Assembly: GCA_030642585.1 (NCBI GenBank)
Contig: DAOWNN010000022.1
Coordinates: forward strand, 1 to 13,821
Direction of reading: 5' to 3'
DNA: 13,821 bases
From: Bacteroidota bacterium
GTDB taxonomy: Bacteria > Bacteroidota > Bacteroidia > Bacteroidales > VadinHA17
Position 1 is the stretch's first letter. Each line of letters begins with the position of its first letter. Below are positions 1 through 7,483 of the stretch, in pieces. Made by a program: the position numbers and the translations under genes. The notes under the pieces were generated by a model. That model made no database searches and was not told where the DNA came from. It was given only the letters and a program-made list of their open reading frames with translations.

Positions 1-181
1 ACATACTATTAACCTCCGAAGAACAACATAATTTAACTCAACTATTCAATTTTGGGTGACCCTGTGTCGAAGTCAGGAGGTATTGTATGCCAGAGTAGCT
101 CAAAGCAGGCTTTTCAATAACAGGCTCGCAAAATCCATGTTTTTTTTAAGCCGAACCCGAAACCTTCTTGAGCTCTCTTTG

Positions 182-208
182 CCCTCCGAAGCTTTAGCGT
201 AGTAGGGG
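182..208. repeat. imperfect palindrome with CCGAAGC core
   Basis: The outer arms CCCT and AGGG pair, and GC-TTTA-GC forms the core, with a mismatched middle. The same CCGAAGC...GCG core appears in the GC-rich element at 11710-11778, so the two may belong to one dispersed intergenic family. The function is unknown. Confidence 0.45.
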
Positions 209-210
209 AA

Positions 211-291
211 CATCCTAAACAATCCTAAACAATCTTAAACATTCTTAAACTTTCTTGAACCCGGAACCCGGAACAGTCTTGAACTCTGAAC
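211..291. repeat. degenerate tandem repeats (decamers ending in AAC)
   Basis: Five consecutive 10-mers of the form (c/a/t)(a/t)TC(C/T)T(A/G)AAC occupy 211-260. They are followed by two CCGGAAC heptamers (261-274), then AGTCTTGAAC (275-284) and TCTGAAC (285-291). Successive units drift by one or two bases. There are no conserved spacers, so this is not a CRISPR array. It sits just downstream of the stop codon at 309 on the minus strand. Confidence 0.8.
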
Positions 292-308
292 TCTTTTGTT
301 TTGGAGTC

Positions 309-2135
309 TTATTTTAATTCCAGGCCATCCGGAATGGCAGGGGGATTGGTTAGTATTTGTTCAATACCTGAGCCTTCGAGGCTAAAGCTCACACGACGGT
401 TATATTTGCGCCCTTCCGGGCAATCAGTGTTATCTGAATTTCTGTTTATAGCAACCGGATGGTCTTCACCATAGAAAGAAATGAATACTTTTTTGGGAAT
501 AATTCCCTTTTTCATTAAATAATCGGCTGCAGAATTTGCTCTTTTTGAAGAGAGCTTTTGGTTATAGTAGTATGGACCAACCGAGTCTGTATAGCCTTTT
601 AATGTGATATGTATTTCCGGGAATATTTCCATTATTCTGACAATAAGATCCAGTTCATTTTTTGATTCTTCAGTAAGGGCGGAACTATCAAATCCGAAAA
701 GGATTGAGTTAATGGTATAGCTTTTTTCTACCGGTGTTATGGAGAGTATCTCTTCCCTTTTATCCTGCTTTCTGGTTGGTAGTTCAGTTTTGTCAGGATC
801 AATTTTTTCAGGATAACTAAAGGTCTCTGCCAGTTTTATCTTTCTGGGATTAGATTCCGGATAAAACACCCAGTGCAATATTGATTTAATGGATCCCGGG
901 ATGGAATCAAAACTTGCTATGGTTCCGGAGAATCTGTTCTTGCCTGGAACAAAAAATAAATCATCATCTGTTGTATTCAATGGAGAACCATAATTCTCAG
1001 GAGTATTCCATTTTCCGTTTTGGTCCATGTCTGAAAAGAAAACATCGTATCCTCCCATGTTTTCATGCCCATTCGAGCTAAAGCTCAGACTTTTTCCTTT
1101 ATCAGAGAAAAATGGTGTGGTTTCATCAAAAGAAGTGTTAATGGCAGAGCCAATATTCTCAGGTATTCCCCACGAGCCATCTTCCTGTCTCATGGACTGG
1201 TATATATCAAATCCTCCAAACCCTCCTTTTTTATCACTTACAAAATATAGGCTTTTATTCAAGGGAGAAATAACAGCATGTACCTCATTGGCTGGAGAGT
1301 TGATTGATTCTTCCAGTTTAACAGCTTTTGACCACCTGCCATTATTAAAACGACTTTGATATAAATCGTAGTCCACGGAGTTAAAGTGAACAAGGAACAG
1401 GCATAGTCCATCCGGGGATAATGAGGAAACCTTATACCTTCCGGTAGATTCTATTTCAGCAGTGATATTAACAGGATCTAACCATTTCCCATTTATCTTT
1501 CTTGAAAAATAGATCGCCTCATAATATTTCCTTTTTCGCATAAATATTATTGAATTGCCATCTTCAGAAAAAACAGCCCGATAATCTGAAACTCCGGGAT
1601 CGGATAAGTTCAGGCGAAAGCTTTCTGAATCGATGGGTTTCTCAATGAAGTTTTTGGCAAATTCACAACTAACAATTTTCCTGTTTACCTGATCGGTATT
1701 TAATTTCTTTTTGTCGAGAAGTTTTTTATATCTGAAGTAATTCCCAAGGGCCAGATCCAGTTGGTTATTTACTTGATATGCCTCTCCCAGGAGTAAAATA
1801 GATTCAGCAGGAGCTCTTTTTTCCTTAAAAGATGCTTCTTTTCTGTATTTCAAAGATGCAGATTTGGATGCTTGCTCCAGGTAATGGATTGCTCTGGTTT
1901 TTTGTCCGGATATATGGAGATATGAATTTCCGATTTTGTATTGAACATTTGCATTTACAAAATCATTTTCAATAAGTTCCAGATACAGGGGAAGGGCCTC
2001 CTCATATCTCTGATACAACTCCAGGAATTCGGCGTCATAATAAGTCTTTTCAGCATCAAATATATCCTGGCAGAATACAGCTGAACCAGCCATGGAAAAT
2101 AGAATAAAAAGATTTAGTTTGTTTAATATGGGCAC
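309..2135 (-). CDS. periplasmic TPR / PD40 beta-propeller / OmpA-domain protein (608 aa)
   Basis: This is a predicted secreted cell-envelope protein that should bind peptidoglycan. In order: signal peptide 1-22 ending AVFC before Gln23; TPR-like helices about 28-160; a PD40 propeller about 175-425 with repeated GKW-x2-P-x-N-type strands and GGFGGFDIY/GGYDVFF blade ends; a short linker; and an OmpA C-terminal domain 475-585. The peptidoglycan-contact pair of OmpA domains is present (Asp517 of YTD and Arg532 of LSSKR), as is the NRRVSF end. Unlike its 663-aa neighbour it lacks the CRD-like domain between propeller and OmpA. The start is GTG; an upstream ATG at 2158 is out of frame by one base across an A8 run. 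It lies 102 bp downstream of the paralogue, with no promoter seen between them, so co-transcription is likely. The family is clear; the specific role is unknown. Confidence 0.9.
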   Translation of the reverse strand: MPILNKLNLFILFSMAGSAVFCQDIFDAEKTYYDAEFLELYQRYEEALPLYLELIENDFVNANVQYKIGNSYLHISGQKTRAIHYLEQASKSASLKYRKEASFKEKRAPAESILLLGEAYQVNNQLDLALGNYFRYKKLLDKKKLNTDQVNRKIVSCEFAKNFIEKPIDSESFRLNLSDPGVSDYRAVFSEDGNSIIFMRKRKYYEAIYFSRKINGKWLDPVNITAEIESTGRYKVSSLSPDGLCLFLVHFNSVDYDLYQSRFNNGRWSKAVKLEESINSPANEVHAVISPLNKSLYFVSDKKGGFGGFDIYQSMRQEDGSWGIPENIGSAINTSFDETTPFFSDKGKSLSFSSNGHENMGGYDVFFSDMDQNGKWNTPENYGSPLNTTDDDLFFVPGKNRFSGTIASFDSIPGSIKSILHWVFYPESNPRKIKLAETFSYPEKIDPDKTELPTRKQDKREEILSITPVEKSYTINSILFGFDSSALTEESKNELDLIVRIMEIFPEIHITLKGYTDSVGPYYYNQKLSSKRANSAADYLMKKGIIPKKVFISFYGEDHPVAINRNSDNTDCPEGRKYNRRVSFSLEGSGIEQILTNPPAIPDGLELK

Positions 2136-2237
2136 GATTGCTTTTTTTTATCCCCCATCACGTTCCGTTAGCGTCACCGCAATAGCTAAATACTGCAGGT
2201 GGCCGGGGATGAGAAGGGAAAGATCTTCATTCAAACT

Positions 2238-4229
2238 TTATTTGTTAATTTTCAAGTTTGCAGGAATTTCAGCTTTTTCACAGCTTATAGCGGCATTGGA
2301 AGTTTTTATGACATGGAATTCAACTCTTCGATTGAATTCTCTTCCTTCCGGGGCGTCTGATCCGTTACTATGCTTATTTATTGCAATAAAGCTGGATTCC
2401 CCATAGGCTTTTGCATTCAGGCGTTGCTTTTCAATCCCGCTTTTCAGGAGAAAATCAACAACTGAGCTTGAACGTCTGCTAGACAGCTGTTTGTTGTAGG
2501 CATCAGAGCCTTTTGCATCTGTATGACCGGCGATCTCAAGAATAAGGTCCGGGTTTTCATTTAGTACAGCCAGAACACTTTTTACTTTATTCAACTCGTT
2601 TGCACTGATAGAGGCACTATTATATGCAAAATATACATTCCCTAAAACAATGGGCTTTACCTGGGAGGCTTTAAGATTTATGTCTATAATAATTTCGCCA
2701 ACAGAATAATTGTCAGGAATAACAAAGGGTTTAGATTCTGCCAGATAAGCATCGGCTTCTACAAGCATACGGTAGTTTCCCGGTATATTGGAAACTGCAG
2801 AATAATTTCCTTCAGGAGCCTGTGCAAAGAATATTTGACTTGTTCCCGGTTTATCAGCCCTAATCCAGATCTTAACCTGATCTTTATTGATGCTACTAAC
2901 TGATTCCAGGCTGATATTACCTTTAAGTTCAACCTGTCTGGGGTTCATGTCAGAGAATATCTCAAGAAAATAGATATCATATTTGCCTTTGGAATCTTCA
3001 AAATCAGCTCTTGAAAGATATCCGTTTTTCCCTCCATGTACAGGAATGAAAAACATGTCATCGTCTGATGTATTGATGGGGTAGCCTATATTTTGGGGTT
3101 TAGTGAAAGTGCCGTCATCATTGAATAAGGAGTAAAAAATATCAAATCCCCCCATGCCTGAATGTCCCTGTGAGGAAAAATACAGAGTTTTATTATTAGC
3201 GCAAACAAATGGAGTTTCTTCATTAAACTGGGTATTGATAGTGGGTCCAAGATTTATGGGAGGGTCCCATTCTCCAGTGTCAGGATTTTTAAGGGTTTTG
3301 TAGATATCAAGGCCTCCATATCCATTGGGCCGGTTACTGGTAAAATATATTGTATTGCCATCGGGTGAGAAAGAAGCATGAGATTCCCAGAATTTTGTAT
3401 TGATTGGTTTACCCATTTTCTCAACAGGAGTCCATTTTCCATTAATGAACTGACTTAGAAAAATATCACTATTGAATTTGTCATTCCAGGTAAGAAGTAA
3501 TATTTTCCCGTCATTCGACAAACCAGTAGGATAATGATCACCATCAGATTTAATATCTGGTGTAATATTAATTTTGCTTCCCCAAACCCCATTTCGGTTT
3601 TTGGCACTAAACACGGCATCATAAAATTTCTGTTTGGAAACAAAAATCATAGTAGAGCCATCATTCGAAATTACAGCATCGAATTCATTACTATCGGTGT
3701 TGATCTTGCTTCCAAGATTTATTGATTCGTAATAAACCCTGTTTTTAATCATTTTGCCGGAGTTATCACACGCTGCTATTTGTTGATTTACGAAATTAAT
3801 ATTGACAGAATCGGAAGACTCCAGTAAATTGATGTACCTGGTATATTCATCCCTGGCCTTTTCGAATTGATTCTGAATATGATAAGCTGTAGCAAGGAAG
3901 AAAATTGCTTCCTCGGGGGCTCTTACTTCTTTATAATTTCCTTCTTTATAGTCATTCGTAATATTTGTTACTGCTTTTTCCAGGTAAGCAATAGATTTTT
4001 CTTTCTGACCGGCCATATTTATATAGCAAAGTCCAATTTTATAGTTAATATTTGCACTATTTGGGTCCTGATTGTAAACTGTTTGATAAAATGGCAAGGC
4101 ATCAATATAGGCTTCATAAGCCAGGAAATATTCCCCATCCAGGAAAGCCTCTTTGATTTCTTTTGAATCCTGACCGAATACAGACGTTGTGAAAACTGCC
4201 AGAGTGATTATAAAAATGATCCTTTTCAT
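2238..4229 (-). CDS. TPR / PD40 propeller / CRD-like / OmpA protein with PorE-like architecture (663 aa)
   Basis: This is an envelope protein with the domain order described for PorE of the type IX secretion system (TPR, propeller, carboxypeptidase-regulatory-like fold, OmpA). Visible parts: signal peptide 1-19 (SVFG then Gln20); TPR-like helices about 25-155; five PD40 blades about 175-420 (SPDGNTIYFTSN, NKTLYFSSQGHSGMGGFDIFYS); a beta domain about 434-515 (GNISLESV...EGNYSAV...PGNYRMLVEADAY); and an OmpA domain 529-640 with Asp571, Arg586 and NRRVEF. The ATG start is followed by a typical KR-rich n-region. No PorP/SprF, PorK/L/M/N or other T9SS gene is nearby, and Bacteroidota carry many such paralogues, so I give no gene symbol. 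Role in T9SS versus general envelope scaffolding cannot be decided here. Confidence 0.9.
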   Translation of the reverse strand: MKRIIFIITLAVFTTSVFGQDSKEIKEAFLDGEYFLAYEAYIDALPFYQTVYNQDPNSANINYKIGLCYINMAGQKEKSIAYLEKAVTNITNDYKEGNYKEVRAPEEAIFFLATAYHIQNQFEKARDEYTRYINLLESSDSVNINFVNQQIAACDNSGKMIKNRVYYESINLGSKINTDSNEFDAVISNDGSTMIFVSKQKFYDAVFSAKNRNGVWGSKINITPDIKSDGDHYPTGLSNDGKILLLTWNDKFNSDIFLSQFINGKWTPVEKMGKPINTKFWESHASFSPDGNTIYFTSNRPNGYGGLDIYKTLKNPDTGEWDPPINLGPTINTQFNEETPFVCANNKTLYFSSQGHSGMGGFDIFYSLFNDDGTFTKPQNIGYPINTSDDDMFFIPVHGGKNGYLSRADFEDSKGKYDIYFLEIFSDMNPRQVELKGNISLESVSSINKDQVKIWIRADKPGTSQIFFAQAPEGNYSAVSNIPGNYRMLVEADAYLAESKPFVIPDNYSVGEIIIDINLKASQVKPIVLGNVYFAYNSASISANELNKVKSVLAVLNENPDLILEIAGHTDAKGSDAYNKQLSSRRSSSVVDFLLKSGIEKQRLNAKAYGESSFIAINKHSNGSDAPEGREFNRRVEFHVIKTSNAAISCEKAEIPANLKINK

Positions 4230-4460
4230 AGTGTATAGTTTAATACAAAGGCCAATGAATTTCCAGAACTTTGAACATCAGGCAAATCTTAATATGCCCA
4301 TAAAATTATGCATTTCTTAGTAAATATAACTTTTGTAATATAACAAATTTAATAAATATATTGGAATATAGTTATTGCTTTTGACAAATTTTAACCCGAA
4401 TTATTAATGGTCAGATATTTGAAATCCAGGAGAATTTGAATTTGTATATAAGCTTAATAA
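4230..4460. other. AT-rich spacer upstream of the 663-aa gene
   Basis: Most of the 282-bp gap between the two larger paralogues. Read on the minus strand, TAAATTTG at 4344-4351 matches the Bacteroidota -7 form TAnnTTTG and would give a leader of about 110 nt. No TTTG or TTG lies at the expected 19-21 nt upstream, so it is only a weak promoter candidate. No small gene or structured RNA was recognised. Confidence 0.3.
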
Positions 4461-4484
4461 AAAGCCGGTTCAAAAACCGGCTTT
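4461..4484 (-). terminator. intrinsic terminator after the 955-aa gene
   Basis: A perfect 10-bp stem (arms 4461-4470 and 4475-4484, AAAGCCGGTT with AACCGGCTTT) closes a 4-nt loop. On the minus strand it is followed at once by TTTTTATT. It lies 27 bp beyond the stop codon at 4512. The plus-strand side has no T tract, so it works for leftward transcription. It separates the 955-aa gene from the 663-aa gene, which therefore needs its own promoter or read-through. Confidence 0.88.
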
Positions 4485-4511
4485 CAAAAATCGCATTTTA
4501 AAAATTAGATT

Positions 4512-7379
4512 TTATTCTTGATTCTTTTTTTTTCTTTTCCATACCAGGATTACAATCGTAGAACTTGCAAATGCTATAAGAACAAAGATTCCAACTTTAC
4601 CAGCTGTGCTCATGCCACCAGCCTCTTCTTCCAGGATCAAATCTTTAACCTTAGTCAGATCGATATCTGTTTCAGAGATAATATCAATGAGCAGATTCAT
4701 CAGGTCGGCAGTGGAAAATCCAAGTTCTTCTTTATGATCCAGTAAATATTGAATGAGGTCTGAGATGCTGTTTATTTTCTCCTTCTTAAGATCAAGATTC
4801 TCAAGGGCAGATCTGAGATTCCCGGGTTGAGCTGTAGCAATCATACAGTTTACAAAACTATCAACATCAGGATTCCCGTTTCCTGCAAGTTTTGCCAGAA
4901 GCAATGCCAGTTCTTCTTCAGTATATCCAAGCAATGCTGCATTTTCTGTCAGAAATGCGATAAGTTCGTAAGTAGAATAAATTTCCTCTTTTTCAGGCTC
5001 AAGTTCCTCAAGAACATCTTTCAGATCTCCTTGCGCAAGAGAGTCAAGAATATTCCTCATTTCTGCCAGTTTCCGGTCTTCTTCAGACACCATCTTCGTC
5101 AAAGCTTGTTGAACTTCAATAGAAATAATCCCTTCTTCCAGGTTAGCCAGATGATCAGTTAAATCATTGATATTTGAAATATTGAGCTCGTCCAGTTGAA
5201 GAGTATCCAGCAGGGTTTTAAGCTCTCCTGAAGAATTGTTCTTGAGGTTTGCGTAGAAATTATGTAAATTCCTATTATTGCGTGCAGCTATTAAGAATAA
5301 CAGATTATCAACATCTTCTTTGGAATAATCATGTTGATCTGCCTGATCCAGTAAATATGTGACAAACATATCTGAACTGGAGATTTTATTTTCGGCAAGA
5401 TCTGCTTCTTCAATTGTTGTCTTCAAACCACCTTCTGCATAATGACCCAGGCGATTTCTGAATGCAATTACTTCCTCACTCACAATAAAATCTTCAACTA
5501 CATCTTCTTCATCCTGTTCTTCTGCTATGGCCAGGATTGGTGCAGCAACTGGAACAAAGAAGTTAAGGGATCTGGTTTCAGTGTTCCCGTATCTATCGGT
5601 TAGTGTAAACTGCAAGTTGTTTTCTCCCTCAATAGTTTTATATCTGTAAGTATAAATAGAGTCTTTCATAAGAAACTCTTGCGATGAGCTAAGACTTGTA
5701 TCCTGGAAAGATTCAACCAGAAGAATGGCGCCAGGTTCTACCTGAAGTGCTATGTCTATGGTGTCATTTTCAAAGGTATAGGTGCTATCTACAAGTTGAA
5801 GATCTGCTGATACATCCAAAAGCTTAAGAAGGGTTTGGGACATAACTACTACAGAATCTTCCAGAAATAATGGTAAGGAAATATGCTGGCTAATAGTTTC
5901 AAATCCTTCTCCTTCAAATAATAAATCGTATTCCCCGGCAGCAACAACAAAATCATATTCTCCTTCAGAGTTTGGACTCAAAACTGTATTAGTGTCTTTT
6001 TTGGTGCTTTCGATGACATGAATGTTTACCTCGGCAAGAAGATCAACAGGTACAGTTCCAATAGAAACAATACCTTTTACCAGGAACTTTCTGGGATGTT
6101 CATCTGAAAAAATTGCCAAACGGAATATATCCATTTCCCCGAAACCCGATTCAGAAAACATAGAATAATATGCATAATAACCATCTCCAACAGGTTGGTA
6201 GAACAGGTCATTATCAGAAGTGTTGATGGGGTAACCCATGTTCAGAGGGGAACTCCATTCATTGTTTTCAAACAGGGAAGAATAGAATATATCGTATCCT
6301 CCGATATTGAAGTGACCATAGGAACTGAAGTACAGGGTTTTTCCGTCTTCACTAATAAAAGGAGTTTCCTCATTGTAATCAGTATTGATGTTAGGTCCAA
6401 GATTCAATGGAGGGCCCCATTGGCCAAGACTGTCTTTTTCAGATTTATAAATATCAAGACCTCCAAGTCCTCCCTTTCTGTTGCTTGTAAAATATAAAGT
6501 CTGGCCATCTTTCGACTCACAGGCATGGGATTCCCAGTATTTTGTATTAATATTCTCATTTAATTTCTCAACCGGTTGCCAGCGTCCATCAATATATTTA
6601 CTGGTGTAAATATTCCCGTCATAATTGTCATTTTTATACAGGTACAAGGTTTTTCCGTCAAAGGAAATAGAAGAGGAATAGAAATCCTGATCGATGCCAA
6701 AATCTGGTGTAAGGTTGATGGGGTTTGTCCATTTACCATCTACTTTTTTCGAGAAGAAAACGGCATCATAAAAAGCTAGTTTTTGAGTGTAAACAAGCGT
6801 TTGTTCATCCCCTGAAACAACCGGACTGAAATCGGAGCGGCGAGTATTTATTGTCCCCCCAAGATTAGAATAGCTGATGTATAAAGGTACTTTCTGAAGC
6901 TTTATGGCATTTTGGCAGGTGCGTATCTGGTGGTCAACAATATTTACATCATATACTTTTTCATCCAGATTTTCTTTGAAATAAGTATAAGTTTCAATGG
7001 CTTGCTCCAGCTTATTGTTTACCCTATAGGCATCTCCCAAATAAAAATAAGCATCAAGCGGAGCCCCGGTTTCCTTGATTGATCTTTCTTTATATTTTGG
7101 GTTGATATCAGTAATTGCTTTTTCCAGATAGCTGATCGACAGTTCTTTATCGCCAGGTGTATTTAAGTAGCAAATACCAATTCTGTAATTCAGTTTATTG
7201 TTTTCAGGGAACAATCTTAATAAATCCCTGTAGATGGGTAAAGCTTCATTGTATTCTTCAAACAGGAAATAGGATTCAGCTTCGCTAAAAAGTTCTTTTA
7301 TCTCTGCTTTGCTCTGCGCAAACAAGGGAGTGAATATTAACAAAAAGAATATGGAGAAGGTGAGATAGATCCTTTTCAT
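4512..7379 (-). CDS. TPR / PD40 propeller protein with helical repeats and C-terminal membrane anchor (955 aa)
   Basis: This is a paralogue of the two downstream genes with a different C-terminal half. Order: signal peptide 1-21 (PLFA then Gln22); TPR-like helices 29-160; PD40 propeller 172-420 (five blades; GKTLYFSSYGHFNIGGYDIFYS); CRD-like beta domain about 432-505; a second Ig-like beta domain about 525-610 ending in a DRYGN hairpin; acidic linker 618-636; four tandem helical repeats 637-905 plus a partial fifth; a transmembrane helix 929-947; and a KRKKK-containing tail. There is no OmpA domain. By the positive-inside rule the tail is cytoplasmic and the body periplasmic, i.e. a single-pass inner-membrane protein; this is inferred. 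Transcription ends at the hairpin at 4461-4484. The gap to E2 upstream is 104 bp, with only poor promoter matches. The N-terminal family is sure; the C-terminal half matches nothing I recognise. Confidence 0.88.
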   Translation of the reverse strand: MKRIYLTFSIFFLLIFTPLFAQSKAEIKELFSEAESYFLFEEYNEALPIYRDLLRLFPENNKLNYRIGICYLNTPGDKELSISYLEKAITDINPKYKERSIKETGAPLDAYFYLGDAYRVNNKLEQAIETYTYFKENLDEKVYDVNIVDHQIRTCQNAIKLQKVPLYISYSNLGGTINTRRSDFSPVVSGDEQTLVYTQKLAFYDAVFFSKKVDGKWTNPINLTPDFGIDQDFYSSSISFDGKTLYLYKNDNYDGNIYTSKYIDGRWQPVEKLNENINTKYWESHACESKDGQTLYFTSNRKGGLGGLDIYKSEKDSLGQWGPPLNLGPNINTDYNEETPFISEDGKTLYFSSYGHFNIGGYDIFYSSLFENNEWSSPLNMGYPINTSDNDLFYQPVGDGYYAYYSMFSESGFGEMDIFRLAIFSDEHPRKFLVKGIVSIGTVPVDLLAEVNIHVIESTKKDTNTVLSPNSEGEYDFVVAAGEYDLLFEGEGFETISQHISLPLFLEDSVVVMSQTLLKLLDVSADLQLVDSTYTFENDTIDIALQVEPGAILLVESFQDTSLSSSQEFLMKDSIYTYRYKTIEGENNLQFTLTDRYGNTETRSLNFFVPVAAPILAIAEEQDEEDVVEDFIVSEEVIAFRNRLGHYAEGGLKTTIEEADLAENKISSSDMFVTYLLDQADQHDYSKEDVDNLLFLIAARNNRNLHNFYANLKNNSSGELKTLLDTLQLDELNISNINDLTDHLANLEEGIISIEVQQALTKMVSEEDRKLAEMRNILDSLAQGDLKDVLEELEPEKEEIYSTYELIAFLTENAALLGYTEEELALLLAKLAGNGNPDVDSFVNCMIATAQPGNLRSALENLDLKKEKINSISDLIQYLLDHKEELGFSTADLMNLLIDIISETDIDLTKVKDLILEEEAGGMSTAGKVGIFVLIAFASSTIVILVWKRKKKNQE
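4614..5471 (-). repeat. protein-level tandem repeats, four ~67-residue helical units
   Basis: Codes residues 637-922 of the 955-aa protein. Full units begin near residues 637, 703, 769 and 837, with a truncated fifth at 906-922. Each has a first half with G-x-L-(K/R)-x3-L/I (GGLKTTI, GELKTLL, GDLKDVL, GNLRSAL). The second half starts I-x-S/N and runs to L-x-x-(Y/F/H)-L, then GY/GF-(S/T)-x2-(E/D)-L-x2-LL. Unit 2 is the most diverged. No DNA-level identity is evident, so the duplications are old. Confidence 0.8.
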
Positions 7380-7483
7380 ATATTAATGGCCATTATGCAT
7401 ACGAAAATAGAAATTAAATCGAAAGATATGAAATTAATATGATGAAATTGTTTTTTCAGGTGTTAAGTAAGTGTTTTTAATAC

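Larger units (their letters stand above)
1..308. other. non-coding spacer rich in degenerate repeats
   Basis: No convincing gene is visible. Reading frames are short and broken on both strands; for example, a minus-strand ATG near 136 opens only a dozen codons. The stretch carries a 9-bp direct repeat CCTCCGAAG (13-21 and 183-191), an ACCTCC/GGAGGT inverted pair (12-17 and 76-81), an imperfect palindrome at 182-208 and a run of degenerate decamers at 211-291. It lies downstream of the minus-strand gene ending at 309, but I see no hairpin with a T tract that would serve as a clear terminator. It may be a dispersed intergenic repeat; that is inference. Confidence 0.6.

Noticed and set aside
1..150. 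Remnant coding frame in the left spacer
   Set aside because: Frames on both strands are only tens of codons long, lack credible starts and match no family I can name; a non-coding repeat is simpler.
211..291. CRISPR-like repeat array
   Set aside because: Units are only 7-10 bp, directly adjacent and drifting, with no spacers and no cas genes nearby.
2175..2201. Hairpin CACC-GCA / TGC-A-GGTG between the 663-aa and 608-aa genes as a terminator
   Set aside because: The stem is short with a bulge and a 12-nt loop, and no T tract follows on the minus strand.
4461..4484. GGTTCAA resembling a tRNA T-arm
   Set aside because: It is part of a simple 10-bp hairpin with a T tract; no acceptor, D or anticodon arms can be built around it.
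4512..4620. Sortase (LPXTG-like) or T9SS C-terminal sorting signal on the 955-aa protein
   Set aside because: No LPXTG-like motif precedes the membrane helix, and a T9SS CTD is a beta-sandwich without a transmembrane helix and KRKKK tail.
4518..5162. Plus-strand frames opposite the 955-aa gene
   Set aside because: They are antisense shadows with unusual Phe/Cys/Lys-rich composition and no recognisable domain, lying over a well-supported gene.
7402..7433. Promoter for the 955-aa gene
   Set aside because: The candidates TATTTTCG (7402-7409) and TATCTTTC (7421-7428) each miss a key -7 base and lack a properly spaced TTTG.
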